A stretch of DNA of 64,000 nucleotides from an uncultured Burkholderiaceae bacterium (GTDB taxonomy: Bacteria > Pseudomonadota > Gammaproteobacteria > Burkholderiales > Burkholderiaceae): positions 22,305-86,304 of the forward strand of contig CALMPB010000012.1 in assembly GCA_937871985.1 (NCBI GenBank), written 5' to 3'. The notes below the pieces were generated by a model. The model saw only the letters and a program-made list of their open reading frames with translations, had not been told where the DNA came from and did no database searches. The number at the start of each line of letters is the position of its first letter. The stretch's first letter is position 1. Positions 8,997 through 17,779 of the stretch are shown here, piece by piece. The position numbers were made by a program, and so were the translations under genes.

Positions 8997-10208
8997 ATGC
9001 AGGCTACCGTCAATGCTCCCGCCAACTCGTCCAATCAGGCCGCCTACCTCGTCGTATTGGCGGGAATATGCGCGGCCTTGCATATCTGGAAGCTGCCGCC
9101 CGCCCTGCCGGAGCTGCAAAAAGAACTGGGCCTGAGCCTGGTGGAGTCGGGATTCCTGCTTTCCCTGGTGCAGATGGCGGGCATGACCCTGGGCCTGCTT
9201 GTGGGGCTCTTCGCCGAGAAGATCGGCCTGCGGCGCTGTGTGCTGGTGGGCTTGCTGTTGTTGAGCGCGGCTTCGGCCTGCGGCACGGTTTTCGGCGACA
9301 AGACGGCGCTGCTGGTGTTCAGGGCCCTGGAGGGCTGTGGCTTCCTCATGGTGACGATGCCCGCGCCCGGCCTCATCCGCCGTCTGGTTCAGCCTTCGGT
9401 GCTGGCGCGGGTGCTGGGAGTGTGGGGCTGTTACATGCCTATCGGCACCGTCATTATCCTGTTGTTCGGTTCCTGGCTGCTGAGCCTGGCCGATTGGCGC
9501 CTGCTGTGGTGGCTGATGGCCGCGGTGACTTTCCTGATGCTGGTTGCCATTGCCCGATGGGTGCCGCCCGATTCCGCCAGAGCCGCCGGGCCGCAGCCTG
9601 ATCGGCCTGCGGCGGATTCGGGCTGGGGCATCGTCAAGGCCACCCTGACTTCGCGCAATATCTGGTTCGCGGCGCTTTGCTTCGGCGCCTATTCGGGGCA
9701 GTGGGTGGCTGTCATCGGCTTTCTGCCCTCCATCTATGTCGCCGCCGGCATTTCGGGAACGGCGGCTGGCGTCATGACGGCCATCGTGGCGGGTTCGAAC
9801 GCCTTTGGCAATCTGGCGGCGGGGCGCTTGCTGCAGCGCGGCGTCAAGCCTCCCGTCTTGCTGTGCACCGGGTTTGCCGTCATGGCGGTCGGCGCGTTTT
9901 GCGCCTTTGCCCTCGATATCCCCGCCACCGCCAAGTTCATTTCCGTGCTGTTGTTCTCGGGCGTGGGCGGGCTGATTCCCACCACGCTTTTCCTGCTGGG
10001 CATACGGCTGGCGCCTTCGATGCGCGCGACGTCGACATCCATTGGCTGGCTGCAGCAATGCTCGGCCTTCGGCCAGTTTGCCGGCCCTCCGTTGGTGGCC
10101 TGGGTGGCGACCCAGGCCGGCGGCTGGCAGTGGACCTGGGTGGCGACCGGCTTGTGCGCATTGGGCGGAATCGCCATGTCGACGAAGCTGGGCAATGGAA
10201 AAACCTGA
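8997..10208 (+). CDS. MFS transporter
   Basis: A 403-residue 12-helix permease. The segment between helices 2 and 3 (LFAEKIGLRRCVLVG) is the family A-like motif, and a soluble central loop of about 25 residues (around 190-215) separates the two halves. It resembles the CynX-like divergently transcribed neighbour only loosely. Role unknown; import or efflux of a small organic acid is possible. The start at 8997 has only a weak ribosome-binding site (CAAGAAACC). Confidence 0.78.
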   Translation: MQATVNAPANSSNQAAYLVVLAGICAALHIWKLPPALPELQKELGLSLVESGFLLSLVQMAGMTLGLLVGLFAEKIGLRRCVLVGLLLLSAASACGTVFGDKTALLVFRALEGCGFLMVTMPAPGLIRRLVQPSVLARVLGVWGCYMPIGTVIILLFGSWLLSLADWRLLWWLMAAVTFLMLVAIARWVPPDSARAAGPQPDRPAADSGWGIVKATLTSRNIWFAALCFGAYSGQWVAVIGFLPSIYVAAGISGTAAGVMTAIVAGSNAFGNLAAGRLLQRGVKPPVLLCTGFAVMAVGAFCAFALDIPATAKFISVLLFSGVGGLIPTTLFLLGIRLAPSMRATSTSIGWLQQCSAFGQFAGPPLVAWVATQAGGWQWTWVATGLCALGGIAMSTKLGNGKT

Positions 10209-10593
10209 TCCGGCCCGTCCATGGCGGCGCGGTGCGGGTGCCGCGACGCGGCGTTTCTCTGTGATGGGGTAAAGGTTTTTGCGCCGACTAAGCCGTGTGA
10301 TGCTTTCCCGTACCTTTCCGTGCCGCTTTTTGATTGCCAATTAATAGTTTTAAGAATCATTATCATTATGATAATATCTGTGGCCTGGGAAAGCCACGGG
10401 GCACGTTGCGGGACGGCTTGTCCGGCGGTTTCCTGAAATCAAAATAATGGGGAATGGCAGGGCGCCAGGCCGAACCGATACGCGACCTCGAGGCAGGCCG
10501 TGCATTTCGAAAGGCGGAGCCCGAGCCGGCCCGGATAGCATTGCGGCTGGACGGCGAGGGCTTTCGGCGGCAATGCGCATTTAAGGCATTGCA
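10209..10593. other. 385-bp intergenic region with Fur-like box and long leader
   Basis: It holds a weak hairpin downstream of the MFS gene (CGCGG at 10228-10232, CCGCG at 10241-10245), an AT-rich stretch at 10330-10380 with the Fur-like palindrome, and then about 215 bp of GC-rich leader before the CobN-like gene. I looked for cobalamin riboswitch signatures in the leader and did not find a convincing one. No small gene is supported. Confidence 0.5.
10355..10378. promoter_or_regulatory. Fur-box-like palindrome upstream of the CobN-like operon
   Basis: ATTATCAT-T-ATGATAAT (10359-10375) is a perfect 17-nt palindrome. Read on the minus strand the overlapping stretch TGATAATGATTCTTA matches the 7-1-7 Fur motif at 12 of 14 positions by eye. 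The surrounding AT-rich DNA suits a promoter. A Zur site is the main alternative. Confidence 0.6.
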
Positions 10594-13500
10594 ATGTTCA
10601 ACAAGATTCGGCGATGGGGCGCCTATGCGCGGCGGGCAATGGTTTTTGCCGCGGGTTTATCATTGGCCGCCGCCAGCATGGCGGCGCCGGCGGCGACGGC
10701 TTTGTTCCTGACCACCAGCAACGTGCCGGCCGGCAAGTTCCAGGTGCTCGGCGCCATCGCGCAGCCTTATGGCATCAAGGTGGACTACCGCTACATCAGC
10801 GACCTGCCCGCCGACGTGGACGAAGGGTTGTTCAACGATTACGACATCGTCTTTGTGGACACCTATCAGCAAAGCGCGGTGCGGGCCAAGCTGGTCAAGG
10901 CATTGCCCGGCCTGAAGGTTCCCATGGCCTGGCTGTACGACAAGTCGCCGTCGGCCAGCGGCTTGAGCAAGGAAATGGGCGTGCGGCTGGCCGACTATTA
11001 CTCCAATGGCGGGCGCTCGAACTTCGAGAACTTCTTCGCCACGGTCGCCGCCTTGCTGGCGGGGCGCGAACCCCGGGGCATCGCCGACCCGGTCAAGTTT
11101 CCCGAAACCGCCATCTACCATCCCAAGGCGCCGGGGCTGCTGTTTACCGATACGCTGGCGTATTTGAAGTGGAAAGGCGTGGATCCGGGCAAGCACGCGC
11201 CGATCGTGGGCATTTCCTTCCATCAGCAATACGTTTCGGCCATGCAGACCCGGCTGGTCGACGACATCATCGCCCGCGTGGAAGCCGCCGGCGCCGTCCC
11301 CATCGCCTATTACTACCCGACGTCCGACGACACCGCCAATCTGCGCATGCTGGCGCCGCAAGGCCGGCCGCTGGCCAGTGTCCTGATCAGCACCCGCATC
11401 ATGCTCAGCACCGAAGGGCCGCGCGCCGAATTCGAAAAACTGGGCATCCCCGTCATCCAGGCCACGCCCTACCGGCGCGGCGACGCCAAGCAATGGGAGG
11501 CCGACCCGCAGGGTGTGCAGATGATGGACGTGCCTTTCTACATGTCGCAGGCCGAATACACGGGCATCACCGATATCCAGATCGCTTCGGCCTTCGACGC
11601 TCAGGACCAGCAGCTCACGCCCATTGCGCCGCAGATGGATGCCGTGGTGGGCAAGGCCTTGCGGCTGGTCGCGTTGCAGCACAAGCCCAATGCCGAGAAA
11701 AAGGTCACCGTGTTTTTCTGGAACTACCCTCCGGGCGAGAAGAATTTGTCGGCCTCTTTCATGAACCTGCCGCACAGCCTGATGGGCACGCTGGCCGCCA
11801 TGAAGGAAGCCGGTTACGCCACGCAGCCCATCGACGAGACGGCGCTGATCGAGAAACTGCAGCGCCTGCTGGCGCCGCAGTACCGTCCCGACATGCTCAA
11901 GCCCTTGCTGGACGACGGCCTGGCGGCCCGCCTGCCGGTGGCCGATTACGTGCGCTGGCTGGATGCGCAGCCCGAAAAAGTGCGCAGCGAGATGCTCGAA
12001 CGCTGGGGCGAGCCCGAGAAGTCGCGCATGGTGGTGCACGAGGGCGGAAAGGCGTATTTCGTGATTCCCCGCCTTTTGCTGGGCAATATCGCCATCATGC
12101 CGCAGCCGCCGCGCAGCGATCAGTCCGAGGAAAAAGAAAAGGCGCTGTACCATTCGACTTCCGCGCTGCCCACGCATTTCTACCTGGCCGCTTACCTGTG
12201 GGCGCGCGAGCAGCAGCATTCCGATGCCTTCGTGCATTTCGGCACGCACGGCTCGCAGGAATGGATGCCGGGCAAGGAGCGGGGCCTGTCGGTGTACGAC
12301 TATCCCATGCTGGCGCTGGGCAATGTGCCGGTGGTGTATCCGTACATTGCCGACAACATCGGCGAAGCCCAGCAGGCGCGGCGCCGCGGCCGGGCCGTCA
12401 TCGTCAGCCATCAGCCGCCGCCCTTCCAGCCCGCCGGGCTGCACGATGCCCTGACCGAAACCCACAACCTGCTGCATCAATGGCTGAACCAGGGCGAAGG
12501 CGCGGTGCGCGACCAGATCAAGGCCGACCTGCTGGAGCGGGCCGTCAGCGAACGGATACTGCCGGACCTGGGCTGGACGCGCGAACGCGCCGCCGCCGAG
12601 TTCCCGGCATTCATCGATGTTCTGCACAGCCATCTGCACGAGCTGGCCCAGACGGCGCAGCCGTTGGGGCTGCACACCCTGGGCCGCGCGCCCGAGACGA
12701 AGCACAGACTGTCCACCGTGCTGCTGATGCTGGGCCATCCATTCTGGGAGGCCGCCGCCGCTCACGCCGGCGCCGCGCAAGCCGACCTGGACGAGGCGGT
12801 CGTTGGCGATTACGACAAGCTGGCCGCGACGGCGCCGTATGCGCTGCTTAAGCAAGTGGTGGTGGATGGCCAGGATCCCGGCCAGGTATCGCCGCAATTG
12901 AAGGCCATGCTCGAACAGGCTCGCGGCTGGTATGCCGATATCGGCGCCGCCAACGAAATGCCGGCCGTCATCGCAGCGCTGGCCGGCCACTACATCCCGA
13001 CCTCGTATGGCGGCGATCCCATCAAGAATCCCGAGGCCTACCCGACGGGCCGCAATCTGTATGGGTTCGACCCTTCGCGCGTGCCCACCAAGCAGGCTTG
13101 GGAAGCCGGCCGCCAGGCGGCCGAGCAATTGCTGGAAGCGCATCGCCAGTCCAGCGGGCACTTGCCGCGCAAGCTCACGTTTTCGTTGTGGTCGGTGGAA
13201 ACCATGCGTCATCAGGGCCTGCTCGAAGCCCAGGCCTTGTGGCTGATGGGCGTGCAGCCGGTTTGGGACAAGGGCGGCCGCGTGGTCGGTGTGGAGCTGG
13301 TCGACCGCAAGACGCTGGGCCGCCCCCGCGTGGACGTGGTGCTGTCGGCCACGGGCCTGTATCGCGATCACTTCCCCAACGTGCTCAAGCAACTGGCGCA
13401 CGCGGCGCAGTTGGCGGCCCTGGCTGAGGAGGCCGACAATCCGGTTGCCGAGAACGCCACGCGCATCGAGGCCCAGCTCAGGCAGGAAGGCGTGGCGCCG

Positions 13501-14586
13501 GGCGACGCGAAACTGGCGGGACAGACCCGGATCTTCTCGTCGGCATCGGGTCAATACGGCACGGGCCTGGACGATGCCACGCTGGCCACCGACACCTGGA
13601 ACGGCAAGGAAGAGGGCGACAAAAAGCTGGCCGCGCTTTATCTGTCGAGGATGAAATTCGCCTACGGCCCCGACGAAAGCAAATGGGGGGCGGAAGGCGT
13701 GGCGGGCAGCGCCGCCAATCTGTATGCCGAGCAATTGCGCGGCACGGAAGGCGCCGTGCTGTCGCGCACCTCCAATACCTACGGCATGCTGACCACCGAC
13801 GACCCCTTCCAGTACCTGGGCGGCATCGGCCTGGCGGTACGCAGCCTGGACGGCAAGGCGCCCGAGCTGTACATCTCCAATCTGCGCGGCGGCGGCGCCG
13901 GCAAGGTCGAGGGCGCGGCCGGCTTTCTGGCCAAGGAGCTGGCCACGCGCCAGTTCCATCCGGGCTATATCAAGGCCTTGATGGCCGAAGGCTATGCCGG
14001 AACGCTCAGCGTGCTGGACGCCACCAATAATTTCTGGGGCTGGACTTCGGTGGCGCGCGAAATCGTGCGCGATGATCAATGGCAGGAAATGGTCGACGTG
14101 TATGTCAACGACAAATACGAGCTGGGCTTGAAGGAGTGGTTCGAGAAAGAGAACCCGCATGCGCTGGCCCAGACCATGGAACGCATGCTGGAGGCCGCGC
14201 GCCAGGGGTATTGGCGGGCCGACCCGCAAACCGTGCAGATGCTCAAGGAGCGCTACAACGACCTGGCGGCGCGCTACGACGTGCGCAGCGACAACGCCCG
14301 CTTCCTGGAATATGTGGCGGCCGGCGAGCCGGTGAAGGCCGAGATGCTGGCGTCGCCCGAGCAGGATCCGGCCCAGGCGAACCGCGCGCCCGAACAGCTT
14401 CAGGCGCCGCAGCCGCCAGCGCCGGACGATGCGGCCCTGGAACAGGTCACCGGCATGAAGCTGGAGAAAGCCGGGGCCAACGCCGAGCCCGACAACACCT
14501 TGTATTTCGTGCTGGCCTTTTTGCTGCTGGTCGTCGTCGCGGGCGCCTGGCGCCAGGCGCGACCCGTGCGCGTGCAGGCGGGCTAG
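10594..14586 (+). CDS. Exported CobN-like metal-tetrapyrrole chelatase, membrane-anchored
   Basis: A 1330-residue protein of the CobN/BchH large-chelatase family. The family motif FGTHGSQEWMPGKE is present near residue 550, and the C-terminal conserved block has RTSNTYG and YISNLRGGGAGKVEGA. Unlike cytosolic CobN it begins with a basic, hydrophobic signal peptide (about 1-35) and ends in one membrane helix (about 1302-1322) after a Pro/Ala/Gln-rich linker, so the chelatase domain should face the periplasm. ExbB-like and DUF2149 genes follow. Comparable gene trios occur at haem or metal uptake loci (for example HmuS in Bacteroidetes). Removal or insertion of a metal in an imported tetrapyrrole is the inferred role. 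Start ATG 10594 (AAGG upstream); ATG 10639 is possible. Confidence 0.82.
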   Translation: MFNKIRRWGAYARRAMVFAAGLSLAAASMAAPAATALFLTTSNVPAGKFQVLGAIAQPYGIKVDYRYISDLPADVDEGLFNDYDIVFVDTYQQSAVRAKLVKALPGLKVPMAWLYDKSPSASGLSKEMGVRLADYYSNGGRSNFENFFATVAALLAGREPRGIADPVKFPETAIYHPKAPGLLFTDTLAYLKWKGVDPGKHAPIVGISFHQQYVSAMQTRLVDDIIARVEAAGAVPIAYYYPTSDDTANLRMLAPQGRPLASVLISTRIMLSTEGPRAEFEKLGIPVIQATPYRRGDAKQWEADPQGVQMMDVPFYMSQAEYTGITDIQIASAFDAQDQQLTPIAPQMDAVVGKALRLVALQHKPNAEKKVTVFFWNYPPGEKNLSASFMNLPHSLMGTLAAMKEAGYATQPIDETALIEKLQRLLAPQYRPDMLKPLLDDGLAARLPVADYVRWLDAQPEKVRSEMLERWGEPEKSRMVVHEGGKAYFVIPRLLLGNIAIMPQPPRSDQSEEKEKALYHSTSALPTHFYLAAYLWAREQQHSDAFVHFGTHGSQEWMPGKERGLSVYDYPMLALGNVPVVYPYIADNIGEAQQARRRGRAVIVSHQPPPFQPAGLHDALTETHNLLHQWLNQGEGAVRDQIKADLLERAVSERILPDLGWTRERAAAEFPAFIDVLHSHLHELAQTAQPLGLHTLGRAPETKHRLSTVLLMLGHPFWEAAAAHAGAAQADLDEAVVGDYDKLAATAPYALLKQVVVDGQDPGQVSPQLKAMLEQARGWYADIGAANEMPAVIAALAGHYIPTSYGGDPIKNPEAYPTGRNLYGFDPSRVPTKQAWEAGRQAAEQLLEAHRQSSGHLPRKLTFSLWSVETMRHQGLLEAQALWLMGVQPVWDKGGRVVGVELVDRKTLGRPRVDVVLSATGLYRDHFPNVLKQLAHAAQLAALAEEADNPVAENATRIEAQLRQEGVAPGDAKLAGQTRIFSSASGQYGTGLDDATLATDTWNGKEEGDKKLAALYLSRMKFAYGPDESKWGAEGVAGSAANLYAEQLRGTEGAVLSRTSNTYGMLTTDDPFQYLGGIGLAVRSLDGKAPELYISNLRGGGAGKVEGAAGFLAKELATRQFHPGYIKALMAEGYAGTLSVLDATNNFWGWTSVAREIVRDDQWQEMVDVYVNDKYELGLKEWFEKENPHALAQTMERMLEAARQGYWRADPQTVQMLKERYNDLAARYDVRSDNARFLEYVAAGEPVKAEMLASPEQDPAQANRAPEQLQAPQPPAPDDAALEQVTGMKLEKAGANAEPDNTLYFVLAFLLLVVVAGAWRQARPVRVQAG

Positions 14587-14648
14587 CGTCGGCGGCAGGC
14601 CAGGGCGGGGCCGGCGTGACCACCGCGGATCCGGTTGGCCGCACGCCG

Positions 14649-14672
14649 GTTGCGGGCAAGCATGCCCGCAAC
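14649..14672 (+). terminator. 9-bp perfect hairpin between the CobN-like and ExbB-like genes
   Basis: GTTGCGGGC and GCCCGCAAC form a perfect 9-bp stem with a 6-nt loop, followed by an AT-rich but not T-only stretch. It lies in the 123-bp spacer and may be a partial terminator or stability element that lowers expression of the downstream channel genes. Confidence 0.45.
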
Positions 14673-14709
14673 GAATTTATTTCTATTGCTGTACTGAAAA
14701 GGAAGTTGC

Positions 14710-15243
14710 ATGAGTCACATTCTTGAAAGTCTGATGTATCAGGTGGGGCAGATCTTCCTGATTCCCACGCTGGTGGCCATTTCGGTGCTGTTCCTGTATG
14801 CCTTGTATGCGCTGGGCGCCTTTGCGGTGGCTTATTCCCAGCGCCGCGGCCAGGCCATCGACGACACGTCGCATCGCCGGCGCAGCTTCGAGCTGCTGCG
14901 CTGGGCCCATGCCAATCCGGATGCCTCGCAGGACGATCTGGACGTGGCCGCGCACAAGCTGCTGGAAGTGCCGCGCATCGTCACCCGGGTGACACCCATG
15001 CTGGGCCTGGTCGCCACCATGATCCCCATGGGGCCGGCGTTGAAGGGCCTGTCGGACGGCAATCTGGCTTCGGTGTCGGAAAACCTGGCCATTGCCTTTT
15101 CGGCGGTGATCCTGGCGCTCATCGCCGCCGCCATTACCTACTGGATCGTTTCCGTGAAGCGCCGCTGGCTGGCCGAGGAACTGGCCTGGCTGCAGGCGCC
15201 GGCCGGCTTCGGCGCGCGGGCGGCCGGGAGAAAGACAGCATGA
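14710..15243 (+). CDS. MotA/TolQ/ExbB-type proton channel protein
   Basis: A 177-residue inner-membrane protein with three hydrophobic segments (about 12-35, 90-112, 118-143) and the TolQ/ExbB core segment VTPMLGLVATMIPMGPAL. It should form a proton-driven channel with the DUF2149 protein encoded next, which overlaps its end by 4 bp. The likely partner is the membrane-anchored CobN-like chelatase, giving energised extraction or transfer of a tetrapyrrole or metal. The ATG follows AAAAGGAAGTTGC, a strong ribosome-binding site. Confidence 0.8.
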   Translation: MSHILESLMYQVGQIFLIPTLVAISVLFLYALYALGAFAVAYSQRRGQAIDDTSHRRRSFELLRWAHANPDASQDDLDVAAHKLLEVPRIVTRVTPMLGLVATMIPMGPALKGLSDGNLASVSENLAIAFSAVILALIAAAITYWIVSVKRRWLAEELAWLQAPAGFGARAAGRKTA

Positions 15244-15563
15244 AGTTCCTGGAGGAAACGGAGTCCGACGACCCCATCCTGTCGGTCGTGAACCTGATCG
15301 ACATCTTCCTGGTGATCATTGCGGCGCTGCTGATCACGATCGCCCAGAACCCCTTGCTGGATCCCTTCACGAAGAAAGACGTGACCATCATCACGGATCC
15401 GGGCAAGGAAACGATGGAAATGATCGTCAAGAAGGGCGAGAAGATCGAGCGCTACAAAGCCAACGGGCAGACCGGGCAGGGCGAGGGCTCCAAGGCCGGC
15501 GTGGCCTACCGCATGAAGGACGGCACCGTCGTGTACGTTCCGGAGCCCGGCGCGGCCCAGTGA
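15240..15563 (+). CDS. DUF2149 protein, ExbD-like stator partner
   Basis: A 107-residue protein with a short acidic cytoplasmic start, one membrane helix (about 15-37) and a small periplasmic domain. The helix begins VVNLIDIFLVII; the Asp at its start is placed like the proton-carrying Asp of ExbD/TolR. DUF2149 proteins are known next to CobN-like and ExbB-like genes. Overlap with the ExbB-like gene (ATGA) implies coupled translation. No detailed biochemical role is known to me. Confidence 0.78.
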   Translation: MKFLEETESDDPILSVVNLIDIFLVIIAALLITIAQNPLLDPFTKKDVTIITDPGKETMEMIVKKGEKIERYKANGQTGQGEGSKAGVAYRMKDGTVVYVPEPGAAQ

Positions 15564-15588
15564 CCCAGGCGTTGCTCCGCGCCAGGCC

Positions 15589-16539
15589 CTAGGCCGAGAG
15601 CTGGCTGAGAAGCGCGTCGCGCGTATTGCGGATCTGTTCCTTGACGCTTTCGTGGGCCTTGGTCGTCTTGCGGTCGGCCATCCAGGTAAGCCCGACATGG
15701 ATGCAGGTGTCGGGCAGGCCCAGCGGCAGCATCGCCAGCAGGCCCATGCGCTGAAAATGCTCGGCCAGCACGCGTGACAGGAAGGCCACGGCGTCGGTGA
15801 ACTGCAGGACGCCCACATTCGTGAAGGTCGACAGCGATTCCAGGTGCTGGTGCGGAATATCGACGGCGTGCCGGGCCAGGAAGTCGTCGATGGATGCGCG
15901 GGTGGAGGCATCCTGGGTGGGCAGGATCATGGAGCAGCCCGACAGCGCGTCCCACTGCAGATTGTCGATTTTCGTCAGGGGGTGGTCCTTGCGCGCGACC
16001 ACCACGATGGGATCTTCATACAGAAGCTCGGTCTTGAATTCGGCGCCCAGGGGCCGCAGGGGCAGGTTGCCGAGCACGAAGTCGATGTCGCCGGCCCGCA
16101 GCATGGGCACCAGGGCGTCCATGGTGCCTTCGCGGATCGACAGGGTGATGTCGGCATTGCTCTTGTTCAGGTCGGTGACGAAGCGCGGCACCAGCACCCC
16201 CGCCGCCGCGGGCAGCACGCCCATGGAGATGCGGGCGATGCGTCCTTCGGCAATATCCAGCAGTTCTTCCTCGATGCTGACCATGCGCCGCAGGATGTCG
16301 CGCGCGTGCCGAACCAGGCACTCGCCGTACTCGGACGGTTCCATGCCGCGTGTTGTTCTGGTGAATAGGGGAAACCCTAGGTTTGCCTCCAGCGAGGCCA
16401 GGGCCTTGGAGATGGCCGGCTGGCTGACGTTGAGGTAGCCGGCGGCGCGTCCGATGCTGCGAAAGTTGTCCAGGGCCACCAATAGCTGGAGATGGCTGAA
16501 CTTGAGGTTGGAACGGATGTACCAATTTAGCTTGGCCAT
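15589..16539 (-). CDS. LysR-type transcriptional regulator of the TorT-ABC/meta-cleavage region
   Basis: A 316-residue regulator. The N-terminal helix-turn-helix (about 14-60) includes GRAAGYLNVSQPAISKALASLE, and the rest is a two-lobed effector domain. It is transcribed divergently from the TorT-like ABC operon across 172 bp. An inverted repeat 22 bp upstream of its own start recurs in front of the hydroxylase operon at 20362, so it probably controls both and itself. The inducer is presumably the aromatic substrate or an intermediate. Confidence 0.88.
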   Translation of the reverse strand: MAKLNWYIRSNLKFSHLQLLVALDNFRSIGRAAGYLNVSQPAISKALASLEANLGFPLFTRTTRGMEPSEYGECLVRHARDILRRMVSIEEELLDIAEGRIARISMGVLPAAAGVLVPRFVTDLNKSNADITLSIREGTMDALVPMLRAGDIDFVLGNLPLRPLGAEFKTELLYEDPIVVVARKDHPLTKIDNLQWDALSGCSMILPTQDASTRASIDDFLARHAVDIPHQHLESLSTFTNVGVLQFTDAVAFLSRVLAEHFQRMGLLAMLPLGLPDTCIHVGLTWMADRKTTKAHESVKEQIRNTRDALLSQLSA

Positions 16540-16560
16540 GAGGTGCTGCGCCGAGTCTTA

Positions 16561-16578
16561 TATAACCTTATGGTAATA
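16561..16578. promoter_or_regulatory. LysR-type operator, copy 1
   Basis: TATAACC-N4-GGTAATA is an imperfect inverted repeat (6 of 7 paired) with the T-N11-A form of LysR sites. It lies between the LysR gene and the divergent ABC operon. The reverse complement nearly equals the site at 20362-20379. Confidence 0.6.
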
Positions 16579-16711
16579 AATCCCACGTCAGAATTCAATA
16601 GACCTAACCTTTTCCTCGTCAGAAACTACGCCATCGCAATTGCGATTGCATAACGGCTCGTCGCGGGATTTCTGGTTTCCGCAAGCCGGCCGATAAACAA
16701 GGAGACGGGAA

Positions 16712-17779
16712 GTGAAAAAATTGATGATGGGTTTTCAGGCAGCGGGAGCGGCGGCGCTTCTGATGGGCTCGGTCGCGGCGCACGCGGCCTGGTATCCGCT
16801 CGATGTCGAGATGATGAACCCCGACGGCAGCCGCACGCCGGCCAAGTACGAGGCCCTGCCCAAGGCCGAGAAGCCCTGGAATGTCTGCGTGTCGTTCCCG
16901 CATATGAAGGATTCGTTCTGGCTGGCCGCCGACTACGGCGTCGTCGAGGAGGCCAAGCGCCTGGGCGTGAATCTGCAGGTCATGGATGCGGGCGGCTATA
17001 CCGAACTCAACAACCAGATTTCGCAGATCGAAAATTGCGTGGCCGGCGGGGCCAAGGCCGTGGTCATCGGCTCGATCTCGCAGGATGGGCTGAACAATCT
17101 CGTGGCCGATCTCAAGAAAAAAGGCGTGTATGTGGTGGACGCCTATAACGGCATCGCCTCGAAGGACGTCGACGCGCATGTGTTGACCATTCCCAGCGAC
17201 GAAGGCTTCCGCGCCGGCCAGTATCTGGCCAAGAAGCATCCCGCGGGCAGTCCCAAGGTCAAGGTCGCCTGGCTGCCGGGCCCGGCGGGCGCGGGCTGGG
17301 TAGAGCTGTTCAACCAGGGCTTCCTCAAGGGCATCCAGGGCAGCGCCGTGGAAATCGTGGAGACCAAGTACGGCGACACGGGTAAAGAAGTGCAGGCGCG
17401 CCTGGTGGAAGATTTGCTGCAGACCCACAAGGATCTCGATTACGTCGTGGGCACGGCGGTCACCGCCGAAGCCGCCGTGCCGGTATTGCGCGGACGGGGC
17501 CTGGCCGGCAAGGTGAAGGTGGTTTCCGTTTACACGACGCCGGGCGTGTACGAGGGTGTCAAGGCGGGCCGGATCGAAGCGGCGGGCATGGCGCCCGTGG
17601 TGCTGGTGGGACGCATTGCCGTCGACCAGGCTGTCCGCCTGATCGAGAACAAAGACGTGCTGCGCAACGTCGGCCCGCTGGGACACGTGTACCAGAAGGC
17701 CGAAGCCAAGGATCTGCCGATCAATACCGTGCTGGCGCCCAATGGCTTCAAGCCCGTCTTCAAGGTCACGGCAAAATGA
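16712..17779 (+). CDS. TorT/RbsB-like ABC transporter substrate-binding protein
   Basis: A 355-residue periplasmic protein with a signal peptide (cleavage near residue 28, after AHA). The mature start WYPLDVEMMNPDG and the segment KPWNVCVSFPHMKDSFW resemble TorT, the periplasmic trimethylamine-N-oxide sensor family, within the sugar-binding type I superfamily. Here it is followed immediately by a sugar-type ATPase and permease, so it acts as a transport receptor and not as a sensor. Ligand unknown; the linked catabolic genes suggest an aromatic. GTG start preceded by GGAGACGGGAA. Overlaps the ATPase gene by 4 bp. Confidence 0.78.
   Translation: MKKLMMGFQAAGAAALLMGSVAAHAAWYPLDVEMMNPDGSRTPAKYEALPKAEKPWNVCVSFPHMKDSFWLAADYGVVEEAKRLGVNLQVMDAGGYTELNNQISQIENCVAGGAKAVVIGSISQDGLNNLVADLKKKGVYVVDAYNGIASKDVDAHVLTIPSDEGFRAGQYLAKKHPAGSPKVKVAWLPGPAGAGWVELFNQGFLKGIQGSAVEIVETKYGDTGKEVQARLVEDLLQTHKDLDYVVGTAVTAEAAVPVLRGRGLAGKVKVVSVYTTPGVYEGVKAGRIEAAGMAPVVLVGRIAVDQAVRLIENKDVLRNVGPLGHVYQKAEAKDLPINTVLAPNGFKPVFKVTAK

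Noticed and set aside
10380..10593. Cobalamin riboswitch in the leader of the CobN-like operon
   Set aside because: GGGAA- and GCC-like fragments are present, but I could not find the conserved core or B12 box in the right order. A covariance-model search would decide.
10660..14229. Very long open frame (1189 codons) on the minus strand
   Set aside because: It lies entirely opposite the CobN-like gene and has no recognisable domain; it is a GC-bias shadow, and the plus-strand product has clear family motifs.
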